Part shown: positions 1 to 8,236 of the stretch, piece by piece
How the letters are laid out: each line of letters opens with the position of its first letter
Numbering within the stretch: the first letter of the stretch is position 1
DNA from: Melioribacteraceae bacterium 4301-Me
Lineage (GTDB): Bacteria > Bacteroidota > Ignavibacteria > Ignavibacteriales > Melioribacteraceae
Assembly: GCA_041538185.1 (NCBI GenBank)
Contig: JBGORM010000003.1
Location: forward strand, 248,001-312,000
Reading direction: 5' to 3'
DNA: 64,000 nucleotides
Made by a program: the position numbers and the translations under genes
Notes under the pieces: model-generated
Told to the model about the DNA's origin: nothing
The model's database searches: none
Seen by the model: the letters and a program-made list of their open reading frames with translations, nothing else

Positions 1-1046
1 GCAAAACTACCACAACTTCAATGGTTGGATTAGTCTTAACTGAAGCTAAAATTGATCCCACTATTATCGTAGGCGGAAAACTAAGTGGCTTGGGGGGAAC
101 AAATGCAAGATTAGGCAAAGGTGAGTTTATAGTAGTTGAAGCCGATGAGTTTGATAGAACCTTCTTAAAACTTACACCTACAATTGCAGCGATTACAACT
201 TTAGAAAAAGAACATTTGGACACCTACAAGGATCTTGATGACATAAAAGCCGCTTTCATTGAATTTGCTAATAAAGTTCCTTTTTATGGATTTGTTGTAC
301 TTTGTCTTGATGAACCCGCTCTCCAAGATATTATTCCTGAAATTAATAAGAAAATTTTTACGTATGGATTATCTCCACAAGCCGATATACGTGCAGTGGA
401 CCTGAAATTCAAAGAAAACTCGAGTGAGTTTTCAGTTATTTATCTGGGGAAAAATCTTGGTAAAATTAAACTTAATATTCCTGGTGTACATAATGTTAAA
501 AATTCCTTAGTTGCTGTCTGTATAGCAACTCAAATGGGTGTAGACTTTGAAATTATTAAGAAAGCTCTTGAATCTTTCTCAGGTGTTTATCGAAGATTCG
601 AACGTAAGTATGATAATGATATTATGGTTATTGATGATTATGCTCACCATCCGACTGAAATTAATGTAACACTTGAAGGAATTAGAGCCGGATGGAACAG
701 AAGATTAATCGCAGTTTTTCAACCACACCTTTATTCTAGAACCAAAGATTTTTATGCTGAATTCGGCAGGTCCTTTTTAAATAGTGATATCTTTGTTTGT
801 ACAGATGTTTACCCCGCTAGAGAAAAACCTATCGAGGGAATTACCGGTGAACTTATTACCAACTCAGCTAAAAATTTTGGCCACAAAAATGTCTATTATG
901 AACCTGATAAAACTAAGATACCCGATTTGTTGATGAACATTTGTAAAAAGGATGATATAATTATTACTATGGGCGCTGGTGATATATGGAAGTACGGCGA
1001 AAAGTTTGTTGCCCTTTATAAAAATAAACAGCCTAAACGTGCATGA
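1..1046 (+). CDS. murC: UDP-N-acetylmuramate--L-alanine ligase, 5' truncated by window edge
   Basis: Cytoplasmic Mur ligase that adds L-Ala to UDP-MurNAc using ATP, the first step of the peptidoglycan peptide stem. The reading frame is open from base 3 and begins inside the P-loop (G-K-T-T-T), so the N-terminal UDP-binding domain lies outside the window. The Mur-ligase hallmark DDYAHHPTEI is at about bases 636-665. The visible 347 codons cover the ATPase and C-terminal domains, and the last codons run almost into ftsQ. A start at the internal ATG at base 21 would cut the P-loop and is not the real start. MurC rather than MurD/E/F is chosen from the DDYAHHP motif and the ftsQ-ftsA-ftsZ neighbourhood. 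Confidence 0.93.
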   Translation, partial: KTTTTSMVGLVLTEAKIDPTIIVGGKLSGLGGTNARLGKGEFIVVEADEFDRTFLKLTPTIAAITTLEKEHLDTYKDLDDIKAAFIEFANKVPFYGFVVLCLDEPALQDIIPEINKKIFTYGLSPQADIRAVDLKFKENSSEFSVIYLGKNLGKIKLNIPGVHNVKNSLVAVCIATQMGVDFEIIKKALESFSGVYRRFERKYDNDIMVIDDYAHHPTEINVTLEGIRAGWNRRLIAVFQPHLYSRTKDFYAEFGRSFLNSDIFVCTDVYPAREKPIEGITGELITNSAKNFGHKNVYYEPDKTKIPDLLMNICKKDDIIITMGAGDIWKYGEKFVALYKNKQPKRA

Positions 1047-1056
1047 GCATTTAAAA

Positions 1057-1833
1057 ATGAAAAAGCAAGTTAAAATATGGAGTGTATTGTTCTTGATAAT
1101 AATTACAAGTACTTTATTTTATTTATTCGTTAATGTTGGTAGTGACCAAAACTACGCAATAGAGTTCATAGAATTAATTGGAAATAACCATTTAAGTAAA
1201 GAACAGTATTTAGAATTTGCAAATTTGACGGATAAGAAAAATTACAAGGACATCACACTGCAAATAATTAAAGACAGATTTCAAAAACATCCATACATAG
1301 CAAGTGTGGATGTAAAATATGATGCTTATAATAAAGTTTCTGTCTTTATAAATGAAAAGAATTTCGAGTCAATATTAATGAAAGACAGTACTCAATATTT
1401 ACTGACTGATGAACTTCAAGTAATACCAATTTTGAACGGAACACGCAGAATAGATTATCCAGTAATTTCAAATCCACAACAGCTTGATGAAATTAAACTT
1501 TTCTCTACACTAAAAAATAATAACGATGTATTGATTGCCTCAAAAATCATTTCTGCAGTAAAATTGCTAAACCCTGGAATGTATGATGAATTGTCTGAAA
1601 TAAACATGAGAAGAGGTGGAGATATTTTAATGTTGTTTTCTTCTTTGCAATTTCCTGTAGTAATTGGCAGAAGCAATGAAATTAAAAAAGTAGCCTACTT
1701 AAATAGTCTTTGGAATAACATTAACATAGATAATTTGAAAGATTATCTTGAGTACCTCGACTTAAGATTTAACGGGCATATATACTTGGGCGTTAAGAGC
1801 GATTATTTATCAACAGGGGGAAATAAATCATGA
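1057..1833 (+). CDS. ftsQ: Cell division protein FtsQ
   Basis: Bitopic inner-membrane divisome protein linking early and late division proteins. The product is 258 aa with a short basic cytoplasmic tail, one membrane segment at about residues 7-26, and a POTRA-like periplasmic part beginning near FIELIGNNHLS. Sequence conservation in FtsQ is low, so position between murC and ftsA weighs heavily. The ATG at 1057 follows the murC stop by 10 bases. The frame is open further upstream (GTG at 1039, ATG at 979), but those starts overlap murC. The stop overlaps the ftsA start by 4 bases, implying translational coupling. murB and ddl, often found here, are absent between murC and ftsQ. Confidence 0.85.
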   Translation: MKKQVKIWSVLFLIIITSTLFYLFVNVGSDQNYAIEFIELIGNNHLSKEQYLEFANLTDKKNYKDITLQIIKDRFQKHPYIASVDVKYDAYNKVSVFINEKNFESILMKDSTQYLLTDELQVIPILNGTRRIDYPVISNPQQLDEIKLFSTLKNNNDVLIASKIISAVKLLNPGMYDELSEINMRRGGDILMLFSSLQFPVVIGRSNEIKKVAYLNSLWNNINIDNLKDYLEYLDLRFNGHIYLGVKSDYLSTGGNKS

Positions 1834-3071
1834 AGAGAAATATTGTTGCTGGTTTAGATTTGGGAACCACAAAAGTTTGCGCTGTAATAGCCGAACAAAC
1901 TGATAGCGGATTAAATGTTCTAGGCTTTGGAGTAGCTCCTTCAGAAGGATTAAACAGAGGATTGATAGCTAATATTTCGAAAACAGCCGAGGCTATTAAA
2001 GAAGCAATGGAAGTGGCATCGAACAGAGCAGGAATGAGCGTTAGAGAATTAAATGTGGGTGTAGCCGGCGAACATATTACGAGTCTAAGACACAGAAATT
2101 ATGTAACAATAAATAATCCCGAAAAAGAAATAACCAAAGAAGATTTAGACAGATTAAAAGCTGATGTGAGAACTATACGGATTCCTTCAGATAGACAAAT
2201 ACTTCACATTATTCCAGAAGAATTTTTTGTTGACTATCAAGGAGGCATAGAAGATCCAATTGGGATGTCCGGCTCAAGATTAGAAGCTGTAAACCATGTT
2301 GTGCTGGCTTCAATACCAGCAATGCAAAACATAAAAAAATCTGTAGAAAGAGCTGGCTTCCTTGTTAAAGATTATGTTTTGCAGCCAATTGCTTCGAGTT
2401 ATTCTGTGTTGGATGAAAATGAAAAAGACCTGGGGGTTTTACTAATTGATATCGGCGGTGGGACAACTGATATAGCTGTATTTCACAATAAAAGCATTAA
2501 ACACACAAAAGTAATAGGTGTTGCAGGCAATCAGGTAACTAATGATATACGAGAGGCATTGGGAATTGTTTCCCTGGAAGCAGAGAAATTAAAGAAAGAA
2601 TATGGTTATGCTACAGAAGAATCTATAATAAAAGACGAAGACATTTACATAAAAGGAGTAGGTGCAAGAGGTAATATTAAAATTCCAATTACACTGCTAA
2701 CTCAAATAATAAATCTTAGAATGAAGGAATTGTTTTCTTTGATTGAAAATGAAGTAAGGCAGATTGGATTTAAAAATAGAATTAAGGCAGGTGTAGTTTT
2801 AACTGGAGGCGGCTCATTACTAAAAGGTAGTGTTGATCTTGCCGAAGAGGTTTTTGGATTGCCGGCACGGATTGGTGTGCCTATGGACTTAGGAACGGGA
2901 TTAGCTGATGAAATTAGCAGTCCAGAATTTGCCACTGTTGCCGGGTTAGTTCGCGGTATTCCCGGAAGCGATACATCTGAGAGTGAAAGTTTAAAAAAAG
3001 AAAAAAAACAAAACAAAATAAAGTTAAGCTCATTTTTAAAAAAAGTTCAAGAATTTTTTGACGAATTATAA
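1830..3071 (+). CDS. ftsA: Cell division protein FtsA
   Basis: Actin-family ATPase that tethers FtsZ filaments to the cytoplasmic membrane. The 413-aa product shows the phosphate 1 motif LDLGTTKVCAVIAE near the N-terminus, phosphate 2 LLIDIGGGTTDIAVF near residue 206, and the adenosine motif VVLTGGGSLLKG near residue 325. The C-terminus ends in a lysine-rich linker and an amphipathic stretch (SSFLKKVQEFFDEL) of the kind that acts as the membrane-targeting helix. The start overlaps the ftsQ stop as ATGA and follows a GGGGGAA Shine-Dalgarno. ftsZ follows after 23 bases, giving a compact ftsQAZ unit. Confidence 0.96.
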   Translation: MKRNIVAGLDLGTTKVCAVIAEQTDSGLNVLGFGVAPSEGLNRGLIANISKTAEAIKEAMEVASNRAGMSVRELNVGVAGEHITSLRHRNYVTINNPEKEITKEDLDRLKADVRTIRIPSDRQILHIIPEEFFVDYQGGIEDPIGMSGSRLEAVNHVVLASIPAMQNIKKSVERAGFLVKDYVLQPIASSYSVLDENEKDLGVLLIDIGGGTTDIAVFHNKSIKHTKVIGVAGNQVTNDIREALGIVSLEAEKLKKEYGYATEESIIKDEDIYIKGVGARGNIKIPITLLTQIINLRMKELFSLIENEVRQIGFKNRIKAGVVLTGGGSLLKGSVDLAEEVFGLPARIGVPMDLGTGLADEISSPEFATVAGLVRGIPGSDTSESESLKKEKKQNKIKLSSFLKKVQEFFDEL

Positions 3072-3094
3072 ATAAACCACAACAAGGAGGTAGT

Positions 3095-4396
3095 ATGAAT
3101 GATAACAATAACAAAAGCAAATTAAAATTTATTGCTCTCGACAGAGAAGAAGAACGCCCTATGTCTGCTGTACTTAAAGTAGTTGGCGTAGGAGGTGGAG
3201 GTTGCAATGCAATTGAAAGCATGATTAAAAAGGGACTATCTGGAGTTGAATACATTGCAATTAACACAGACGCTCAAGTACTACAGAGAAATTTAGCCCA
3301 GGTTAAAATCCAAATTGGGAGTAATATAACAAAAGGATTAGGTGCTGGAGCTGACCCTAATGTAGGAAGAAAAGCTGCTGAAGAAGACAGAGATAAAATT
3401 GAAAACGCCCTAAGAGGAAGCGATATGGTCTTTGTTACAGCTGGAATGGGAGGGGGTACAGGTACAGGAGCCGCTCCAATTGTGGCTTCTATTGCTAAAA
3501 GTCAAGGTGCGCTTGTAATTGGAATAGTTACTAAACCTTTTAGATGGGAAGGGAAATTAAGAACACAAAATGCAATTCAAGGTATAGCAGAATTGAGAGA
3601 ATATGTTGATAGTTTAATTGTTATTCCAAATGAAAGAATATTAAACATACTGGATAGTGCCGTTACGGCACTAACAGCATTTGATAAACCCAACGAAGTA
3701 TTATATGAAGCTACCCGCGGAATAGCAGATATTATTACTGTTCCAGGCATTATAAATGTTGATTTTGCTGATGTCCGTTCAGTAATGAAACATAGCGGCG
3801 AGGCACTTATGGGCTGCGGAATTTCGAGCGGTGAAAATAGGGCGATTGAAGCAGCTCAAAAAGCTATTAGTTCACCACTATTGGAAGGAGTTTCTATTAA
3901 AGGTGCTAAAAATATTCTACTTAATATTACAGGTTCTCCAAATATGACAATGCAGGAAATTGAAGAAGGAAATAAAGTTTTATACGAAGCTGCAGGTGAA
4001 GAAGCAAATATTATATTCGGCTTGGTTAGCAAAGAAGAAATGGGTGAGTATATTTCCTACACAGTTATTGCCACAGGCTTTGATTCTCATGGTGCACTTT
4101 CTGCATCAAACAATCAAAAAGAAGAGAAAATAGAAAGAGAAAAACCACAAAAAGTGTCTGCTGTAGGTGGCTTCGATGCTAAAGCTTATGAATTTAAAGA
4201 CCATGCTGATTTGGATATACCAACTATATTTCGCTGGAAGAATAATACTGATGATTTGAGAAAAAAAGATAATGGCCTTGCCTCTAATAGTAGTTCTGAC
4301 CAGTTAGATGCATTTGAAGTTAATGACAAAAAGAGAAGAAAAAATGAAGATTTTGAAGATGGAAGCTCTTCCTTTTTAAGAATGATGATGGACTAA
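3095..4396 (+). CDS. ftsZ: Cell division protein FtsZ
   Basis: Tubulin-like GTPase that forms the Z ring. The product is 433 aa. The GTP-binding signature GGGTGTGAAP lies near residue 119, after an N-terminal glycine loop (VVGVGGGGCNAIES), and the catalytic T7 loop region is intact. An AAGGAGG Shine-Dalgarno precedes the ATG. The core ends near residue 325 and is followed by a charged linker. Two segments resemble the conserved C-terminal peptide that binds FtsA and other partners: DIPTIFRW at about residues 374-381 and SSFLRMMMD at the extreme C-terminus (425-433). Most FtsZ proteins have a single such peptide. Confidence 0.97.
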   Translation: MNDNNNKSKLKFIALDREEERPMSAVLKVVGVGGGGCNAIESMIKKGLSGVEYIAINTDAQVLQRNLAQVKIQIGSNITKGLGAGADPNVGRKAAEEDRDKIENALRGSDMVFVTAGMGGGTGTGAAPIVASIAKSQGALVIGIVTKPFRWEGKLRTQNAIQGIAELREYVDSLIVIPNERILNILDSAVTALTAFDKPNEVLYEATRGIADIITVPGIINVDFADVRSVMKHSGEALMGCGISSGENRAIEAAQKAISSPLLEGVSIKGAKNILLNITGSPNMTMQEIEEGNKVLYEAAGEEANIIFGLVSKEEMGEYISYTVIATGFDSHGALSASNNQKEEKIEREKPQKVSAVGGFDAKAYEFKDHADLDIPTIFRWKNNTDDLRKKDNGLASNSSSDQLDAFEVNDKKRRKNEDFEDGSSSFLRMMMD

Positions 4397-4402
4397 ATCT
4401 GA

Positions 4403-4470
4403 AGGGCTGTCTTTGATTTTCCCTTGTTGTGGTACGAGGTTATAATTCCGAAAGTCAAGCAGCCCTAATT
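4403..4470 (+). terminator. Imperfect hairpin after ftsZ, possible terminator
   Basis: Seven bases after the ftsZ stop, AGGGCTG (4403-4409), continued imperfectly by TCTTTGA, pairs with TCAAGCAGCCCT (4455-4466), which is followed by AATTTT. The stem encloses about 40 bases that can form further short pairs. The weak U-tract and long loop make this a poor classical terminator. It may instead be a processing structure or a small structured RNA. Confidence 0.45.
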
Positions 4471-4530
4471 TTAAAGTTTACCTTAAATATTTTGAAAATT
4501 ATTTAGGTAGAAATAACCATCTTAGTTTTC

Positions 4531-4561
4531 TTGCATTTTATAATATATCCCACTATTTTTG
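4531..4561 (+). promoter_or_regulatory. Candidate Bacteroidetes-type promoter for the tRNA/secE region
   Basis: TTG at 4531-4533, 20 bases, then TATTTTTG at 4554-4561, an exact match to TAnnTTTG. This is the -33/-7 architecture recognised by Bacteroidetes primary sigma factors, and the window encodes such a sigma (40666-41520). Transcription would start roughly 28 bases before tRNA-Tyr. A TATAAT at 4539-4544 has no -35 partner at the usual distance. Confidence 0.45.
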
Positions 4562-4595
4562 AAGCTCGTCAAAAATCGATGCTGTGAATTATTAG

Positions 4596-4679
4596 GGGCG
4601 GACGCCGGAGTTGGAGAGCCGGGGCGGACTGTAAATCCGTTGGCGAATGCCTTTGGGGGTTCGAATCCCTCGCCGCCCA
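4596..4679 (+). tRNA. tRNA-Tyr (GTA)
   Basis: 84-nt class II tRNA. The anticodon stem GCGGA/TCCGT encloses loop CTGTAAA (anticodon GTA). A long variable arm (TGGCGAATGCCTTTG region) and a T-arm with TTCGAAT follow. The acceptor GGGCGGa/GCCGCCC has an A-G mismatch at its innermost pair. The discriminator is A. CCA is not encoded. It is the first of a Tyr-Gly-Thr series. Confidence 0.95.
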
Positions 4680-4695
4680 CTTGAAATTAAACTTT

Positions 4696-4769
4696 GCGGG
4701 AGTAACTCAGTTGGCTAGAGTCACAGCCTTCCAAGCTGTTGGTCGCGGGTTCGAGTCCCGTCTCCCGCT
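4696..4769 (+). tRNA. tRNA-Gly (TCC)
   Basis: 74-nt cloverleaf. Acceptor GCGGGAG pairs with CTCCCGC, the anticodon stem ACAGC/GCTGT encloses CTTCCAA (anticodon TCC), and the T-arm has TTCGAGT. The discriminator is T and CCA is not encoded. It lies 16 bases after tRNA-Tyr and is probably co-transcribed with it. Confidence 0.97.
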
Positions 4770-4806
4770 CACGCGAAGTTCTTATATTTTTTTGAAATTA
4801 AATGAT

Positions 4807-4879
<73 letters not shown>

Positions 4880-4942
4880 CAAAAGTACGAAAAGTTTTTA
4901 TACATGTTCGTTTTAAAGTAAAAATTAATTTTTGGTGAAATA

Positions 4943-5110
4943 ATGGCTAAATCTAAAAACGTTAGACAAATAATTACACTTGAAAGCACAGCAGGTACTG
5001 GTTATAGGTATACTACTACTAAAAATAAAAGAAATCACCCTGGCCGCGCTGAATATAAAAAATATGACCCCATAGCCAGAAAACACGTAATTTTTAAGGA
5101 GACTAAATAA
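4943..5110 (+). CDS. rpmG: 50S ribosomal protein L33
   Basis: Small large-subunit protein near the E site. The 55-aa product begins [16 protein letters not shown] and contains the family-typical [21 protein letters not shown]. It has no cysteines, so it is the zinc-independent (C-minus) form. The ATG at 4943 lies 63 bases after tRNA-Thr, and the stop at 5108-5110 is only 2 bases before tRNA-Trp. Its mRNA would therefore be released by RNase processing of the flanking tRNAs. No strong Shine-Dalgarno is visible (only TTTGGTGAAATA upstream). L33 next to tRNA-Trp and secE is a common bacterial arrangement. Confidence 0.95.
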   Translation: MAKSKNVRQIITLESTAGTGYRYTTTKNKRNHPGRAEYKKYDPIARKHVIFKETK

Positions 5111-5112
5111 CT

Positions 5113-5186
5113 ACGTCAGTAGCTCAATTGGCTAGAGCAGCGGTCTCCAAAACCGCAGGCTGGGGGTTCGAGTCCCTCCTGACGTG
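5113..5186 (+). tRNA. tRNA-Trp (CCA anticodon)
   Basis: 74-nt cloverleaf. Acceptor ACGTCAG pairs with CTGACGT, the anticodon stem GCGGT/ACCGC encloses CTCCAAA (anticodon CCA), the T-loop is TTCGAGT and the discriminator is G. It starts 2 bases after the rpmG stop and lies 28 bases before secE, the usual rpmG-trnW-secE order. Confidence 0.97.
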
Positions 5187-5214
5187 CAAATAGAAAATTT
5201 TATAATGACCTAAT

Positions 5215-5397
5215 ATGAAAGAGAAAATAATTAACTTCGTTAATGATGTTGTCAAGGAAATGAAAAAAGTAACTTGGCCAACAAAAGAAGAGTTAAAAGA
5301 CTCAACTTCAATTGTTATTGTCGTATGTTTAATCTTAGCTGCTTTTACTTATGTTGTTGATATGGCAATTTCTCAAATTCTAAAAGGAATATTCTAG
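5215..5397 (+). CDS. secE: Preprotein translocase subunit SecE
   Basis: Essential clamp subunit of the SecYEG channel in the inner membrane. The 60-aa product is the short single-span bacterial type. An amphipathic N-terminal helix leads to the signature MKKVTWPTKEEL at about residues 16-27, followed by one membrane segment at about residues 32-52. It sits between tRNA-Trp and nusG (2-base gap), the conserved secE-nusG pair. Its partner SecY is encoded at 30113-31450. Confidence 0.95.
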   Translation: MKEKIINFVNDVVKEMKKVTWPTKEELKDSTSIVIVVCLILAAFTYVVDMAISQILKGIF

Positions 5398-5399
5398 TC

Positions 5400-5945
5400 T
5401 TGGAAAATCAAAATGCTAAATGGTATGTGGTTAGGACTTTTTCTGGCCACGAGAACAAGGTTAAGTCTTTAATTGAATCAGAATTAAAAGATAACGAGGA
5501 ACTACGTTCTAGAATTTTTGAAATACTTGTTCCTACCGAAAAAGTTTTCGAAGTTAAAGATGGTAAGAAAAAAACAAAAAAGAAAAATTTTTTCCCTGGC
5601 TACATATTAGTTTGCGCTGACCTGGATATAAAGGCTAAGGACTTTATTATTAACACTCCTTCGGTAATGGGTTTTTTAGGTACCAAGAAGAATCCCATAC
5701 CACTTATGCCTGAAGAAGTTAAAAGAATAGTCGGCCGTATTTCTCAAAGCGATGAGACAGAAAGAACTGAAACAATATTTAGAGCCGGGGATTTTGTAAA
5801 AATTATTGATGGTCCGTTTAATAATTTCTCGGGTGTAGTGCAAGAAGTAAATGAAGAAAAAATGAAAATAAAAGTCATGGTTTCTATTTTTGGGAGAAAG
5901 ACCCCAGTTGAAATCGACTTTGTTCAAGCTGAACTAGAAAAGTAA
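5400..5945 (+). CDS. nusG: Transcription termination/antitermination factor NusG
   Basis: RNA polymerase-associated factor affecting pausing, Rho termination and coupling to the ribosome. The 181-aa product has an NGN domain ([15 protein letters not shown] at the start, FFPGYILV near residue 65) and a C-terminal KOW domain ([20 protein letters not shown] near residue 128). It starts with TTG two bases after the secE stop, indicating coupled translation. It precedes rplK as in most bacteria. Confidence 0.97.
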   Translation: MENQNAKWYVVRTFSGHENKVKSLIESELKDNEELRSRIFEILVPTEKVFEVKDGKKKTKKKNFFPGYILVCADLDIKAKDFIINTPSVMGFLGTKKNPIPLMPEEVKRIVGRISQSDETERTETIFRAGDFVKIIDGPFNNFSGVVQEVNEEKMKIKVMVSIFGRKTPVEIDFVQAELEK

Positions 5946-5964
5946 ATTCATTAAAGGTAATATT

Positions 5965-6390
5965 ATGGCAAAAAAAATTGAAGGCTATATTAAACTTCAA
6001 ATACCGGCGGGACAAGCTAATCCCTCGCCACCTGTTGGTCCGGCTTTAGGACAAAAAGGCGTTAATATTATGGAGTTTTGTAAACAATTTAACGCTAGAA
6101 CTGCTGATAAAAGCGGCCTGATTATTCCAGTTGTTATAACTGTTTATTCTGATAAGTCTTTTACTTTTATTACAAAAACACCCCCTGCAGCGGTGCTGTT
6201 GAAAAAAGCTGCTAAAATAGAAAAAGGTTCACCTGAACCTAATAAAACTAAAGTGGCGAAAGTTACTAAAGCTCAAGTTAGAGAAATAGCTGAAATGAAA
6301 TTAAAAGACCTAAATGCTCATGATATTGAAAGTGCTGTTAGTATGATTGCCGGAACAGCAAGAAGCATGGGAATAACAGTTGAAGATTAA
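5965..6390 (+). CDS. rplK: 50S ribosomal protein L11
   Basis: Builds the GTPase-associated centre with 23S rRNA and L10/L12. The product is 141 aa, the normal family length. The N-terminal domain carries the proline-rich [20 protein letters not shown] and the C-terminal RNA-binding domain ends [10 protein letters not shown]. It forms the first gene of the rplK-rplA pair after nusG. Confidence 0.98.
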   Translation: MAKKIEGYIKLQIPAGQANPSPPVGPALGQKGVNIMEFCKQFNARTADKSGLIIPVVITVYSDKSFTFITKTPPAAVLLKKAAKIEKGSPEPNKTKVAKVTKAQVREIAEMKLKDLNAHDIESAVSMIAGTARSMGITVED

Positions 6391-6406
6391 ATCTTAGGAT
6401 GGTAAA

Positions 6407-7111
6407 ATGAAACCAACTACAAAAAGAAACAAAGATATTATTAAAAAGGTTGACCTACAAAAAGAATATACCTTAGAAGAAGCCGTGAAAATTTTGAAAG
6501 AAATTTCTAAGGTTAAATTTACTGAGTCGTTAGACTGCGCTGTTAGATTGGGTGTCGACCCTCGTCATGCTGACCAAATGGTACGTGGAACTGTATCCTT
6601 ACCCCATGGGACAGGTAAAAAAGTTAAAGTTCTTGTAATTGCAAAAGGTTCGCTGGCGGAAGAAGCACTTAAAGCTGGAGCAGATTACGCTGGCTTCGAA
6701 GAATATATAGAAAAAATAAAAAATGGTTGGTCTGATGTTGATGTTATAATTGCAACACCTGATACAATGGGCGAGGTAGGTAAATTAGGTAAAGTCCTTG
6801 GTCCCAAAGGTTTAATGCCTAATCCTAAAAGCGGCACTGTTACAAATGACGTTGCTAAAGCAGTTAAAGAAATTAAGGCGGGTAAAATAGAGTTTAGAGT
6901 TGATAAAGCTGGAATTGTTCACTCTTCTCTTGGTAAATTGTCGTTTTCTCATGAACAATTAGTAGAAAATACTCGTTCATTTTTGCAAACAATTGTGAAA
7001 TTAAAGCCTTCTTCTGCAAAAGGACAGTATATTAAAAGTGTGTACTTATCTACTACTATGGGACCAGGTTTAAAAATCACTAAAGATGAACCAAGTATTG
7101 CAACTAAATAA
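6407..7111 (+). CDS. rplA: 50S ribosomal protein L1
   Basis: Binds the L1 stalk of 23S rRNA and helps eject deacylated tRNA; in many bacteria it also represses its own operon. The product is 234 aa. Conserved stretches are [19 protein letters not shown] near residue 65, [16 protein letters not shown] near residue 129 and [10 protein letters not shown] near the C-terminus. It lies 16 bases after rplK. A 71-base gap follows before rplJ. Confidence 0.98.
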   Translation: MKPTTKRNKDIIKKVDLQKEYTLEEAVKILKEISKVKFTESLDCAVRLGVDPRHADQMVRGTVSLPHGTGKKVKVLVIAKGSLAEEALKAGADYAGFEEYIEKIKNGWSDVDVIIATPDTMGEVGKLGKVLGPKGLMPNPKSGTVTNDVAKAVKEIKAGKIEFRVDKAGIVHSSLGKLSFSHEQLVENTRSFLQTIVKLKPSSAKGQYIKSVYLSTTMGPGLKITKDEPSIATK

Positions 7112-7182
7112 GAAATTACGCACTCAAAAAATAAATGCTTCTAACTTTATGAACTGATTTCAAGCAAGAAATTGGGAGTAAG

Positions 7183-7704
7183 ATGAAAAAAACTGAAAAA
7201 GCCGAGGTCATATCGCAGATTAAAGAGTTAATTAACAATTCTACTGGTGTTTTCCTTGTTGATTATAGCGGAATTAACGTCGCTGATATTAATTCCTTGC
7301 GTAGGTCATTTAAACAAGAGGGTGTAACTTATAAGGTGTTGAAAAATACTCTTTTTAGAAAGGCACTCGAAGAAACCGGTGGATATGATAAATTACTTGA
7401 AAATCTTGTTGGTATGACGGGTGTAGCGTTTGCGGGGGAAAACTTTGTAGCTCCTGCAAAAATTATAAAAAAATATTACGACGAAAATAAAAAATTCTCG
7501 TTCAAGGGATGTTATATTGAATCGACCTATTACGATGCTAATCAACTGGATACATTAGCTTCTATGCCTACGAAAGATGAAATCATGGCAAGTATTATTG
7601 GCAGTGTTGGATCGCCCGCATCTGGAATAGTAGGCGCTATTAATTCTGTTATAAGAGATTTGGTAAGTGTTGTTGACCAAATAAGCAAAAAACAAGCAGC
7701 ATAA
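7183..7704 (+). CDS. rplJ: 50S ribosomal protein L10
   Basis: Base of the L7/L12 stalk. The product is 173 aa. The N-terminal rRNA-binding domain includes VFLVDYSGINVADINSLRR and YKVLKNTLFRKAL; the C-terminal helix, which binds L7/L12 dimers, ends SVVDQISKKQAA. A GGGAG Shine-Dalgarno precedes the ATG. The 71-base leader (7112-7182) is where an L10 autoregulatory site would lie in other bacteria, but I see no convincing stem there. Confidence 0.97.
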   Translation: MKKTEKAEVISQIKELINNSTGVFLVDYSGINVADINSLRRSFKQEGVTYKVLKNTLFRKALEETGGYDKLLENLVGMTGVAFAGENFVAPAKIIKKYYDENKKFSFKGCYIESTYYDANQLDTLASMPTKDEIMASIIGSVGSPASGIVGAINSVIRDLVSVVDQISKKQAA

Positions 7705-7740
7705 CTATTTGTAAATGAAATTAAAAAGAGGAGTAATAAA

Positions 7741-8121
7741 ATGTCAGAAAAAATTGCTGAAATAGTAGAAAAAATTAAAGGGCTTACTTTAGTTGAAGCA
7801 GCTGAACTGAAAAAAGCCTTAGAAGATGAATTTGGAGTAACAGCTGCAGCACCAGTGATTATGGCAGGTGCACCGGCAGCTGGAGCAGCTGCAGCGCCTG
7901 CAGAAGAAAAAACCGAATTCGATGTTATACTTCAATCTGCTGGTGATAAGAAAATTAATGTAATTAAAGTAGTACGTGCTCATACGGGACTTGGTTTAAA
8001 AGAAGCAAAAGATTTAGTAGATGGTGCTCCAAAAACTGTTAAAGAAGCTATATCTAAGGAAGAGGCTGAAAAGATCAAAAAAGAGCTTGAAGAGGCAGGT
8101 GCAACTGTTCAAATAAAGTAA
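7741..8121 (+). CDS. rplL: 50S ribosomal protein L7/L12
   Basis: Multicopy stalk protein that recruits and stimulates translational GTPases. The 126-aa product has an N-terminal dimerisation helix pair, an Ala/Pro hinge at about residues 36-56 ([14 protein letters not shown]) and the globular C-terminal domain with [20 protein letters not shown]. An AGAGGAG Shine-Dalgarno precedes the ATG. Two hairpins separate it from rpoB. Confidence 0.98.
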   Translation: MSEKIAEIVEKIKGLTLVEAAELKKALEDEFGVTAAAPVIMAGAPAAGAAAAPAEEKTEFDVILQSAGDKKINVIKVVRAHTGLGLKEAKDLVDGAPKTVKEAISKEEAEKIKKELEEAGATVQIK

Positions 8122-8154
8122 GTCAGTCTGTTATAAATTCCGTTTTTCAAATTT

Positions 8155-8186
8155 AGTGGTAATACAGTTTTAACTGCATTACCACT
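8155..8186 (+). promoter_or_regulatory. rplL-rpoB hairpin 1, candidate attenuator
   Basis: AGTGGTAATACAGTT (8155-8169) pairs with AACTGCATTACCACT (8172-8186): 14 of 15 positions, with one A-C mismatch. A short tract (TCTTT) follows but no proper U-run. Its position 34 bases after rplL suggests attenuation or RNase processing that lowers rpoBC expression relative to rplJL, as is known for this junction in E. coli. Confidence 0.6.
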
Positions 8187-8208
8187 TCTTTCATTGAGCA
8201 TGAAAGAA
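8186..8208 (+). promoter_or_regulatory. rplL-rpoB hairpin 2
   Basis: TTCTTTCAT (8186-8194) and ATGAAAGAA (8200-8208) are perfect complements around loop TGAGC. It follows hairpin 1 directly, sharing one base, and ends 28 bases before the rpoB start. With no U-tract it is more like a processing or mRNA-stabilising structure than a terminator. Confidence 0.5.
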
Positions 8209-8236
8209 ACATATAATTCAACTTGGGAGGTAAGAG

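Noticed and set aside
7112..7182. L10 autoregulatory leader
   Set aside because: Only a 4-bp outer pairing was found; no kink-turn-like structure could be supported.
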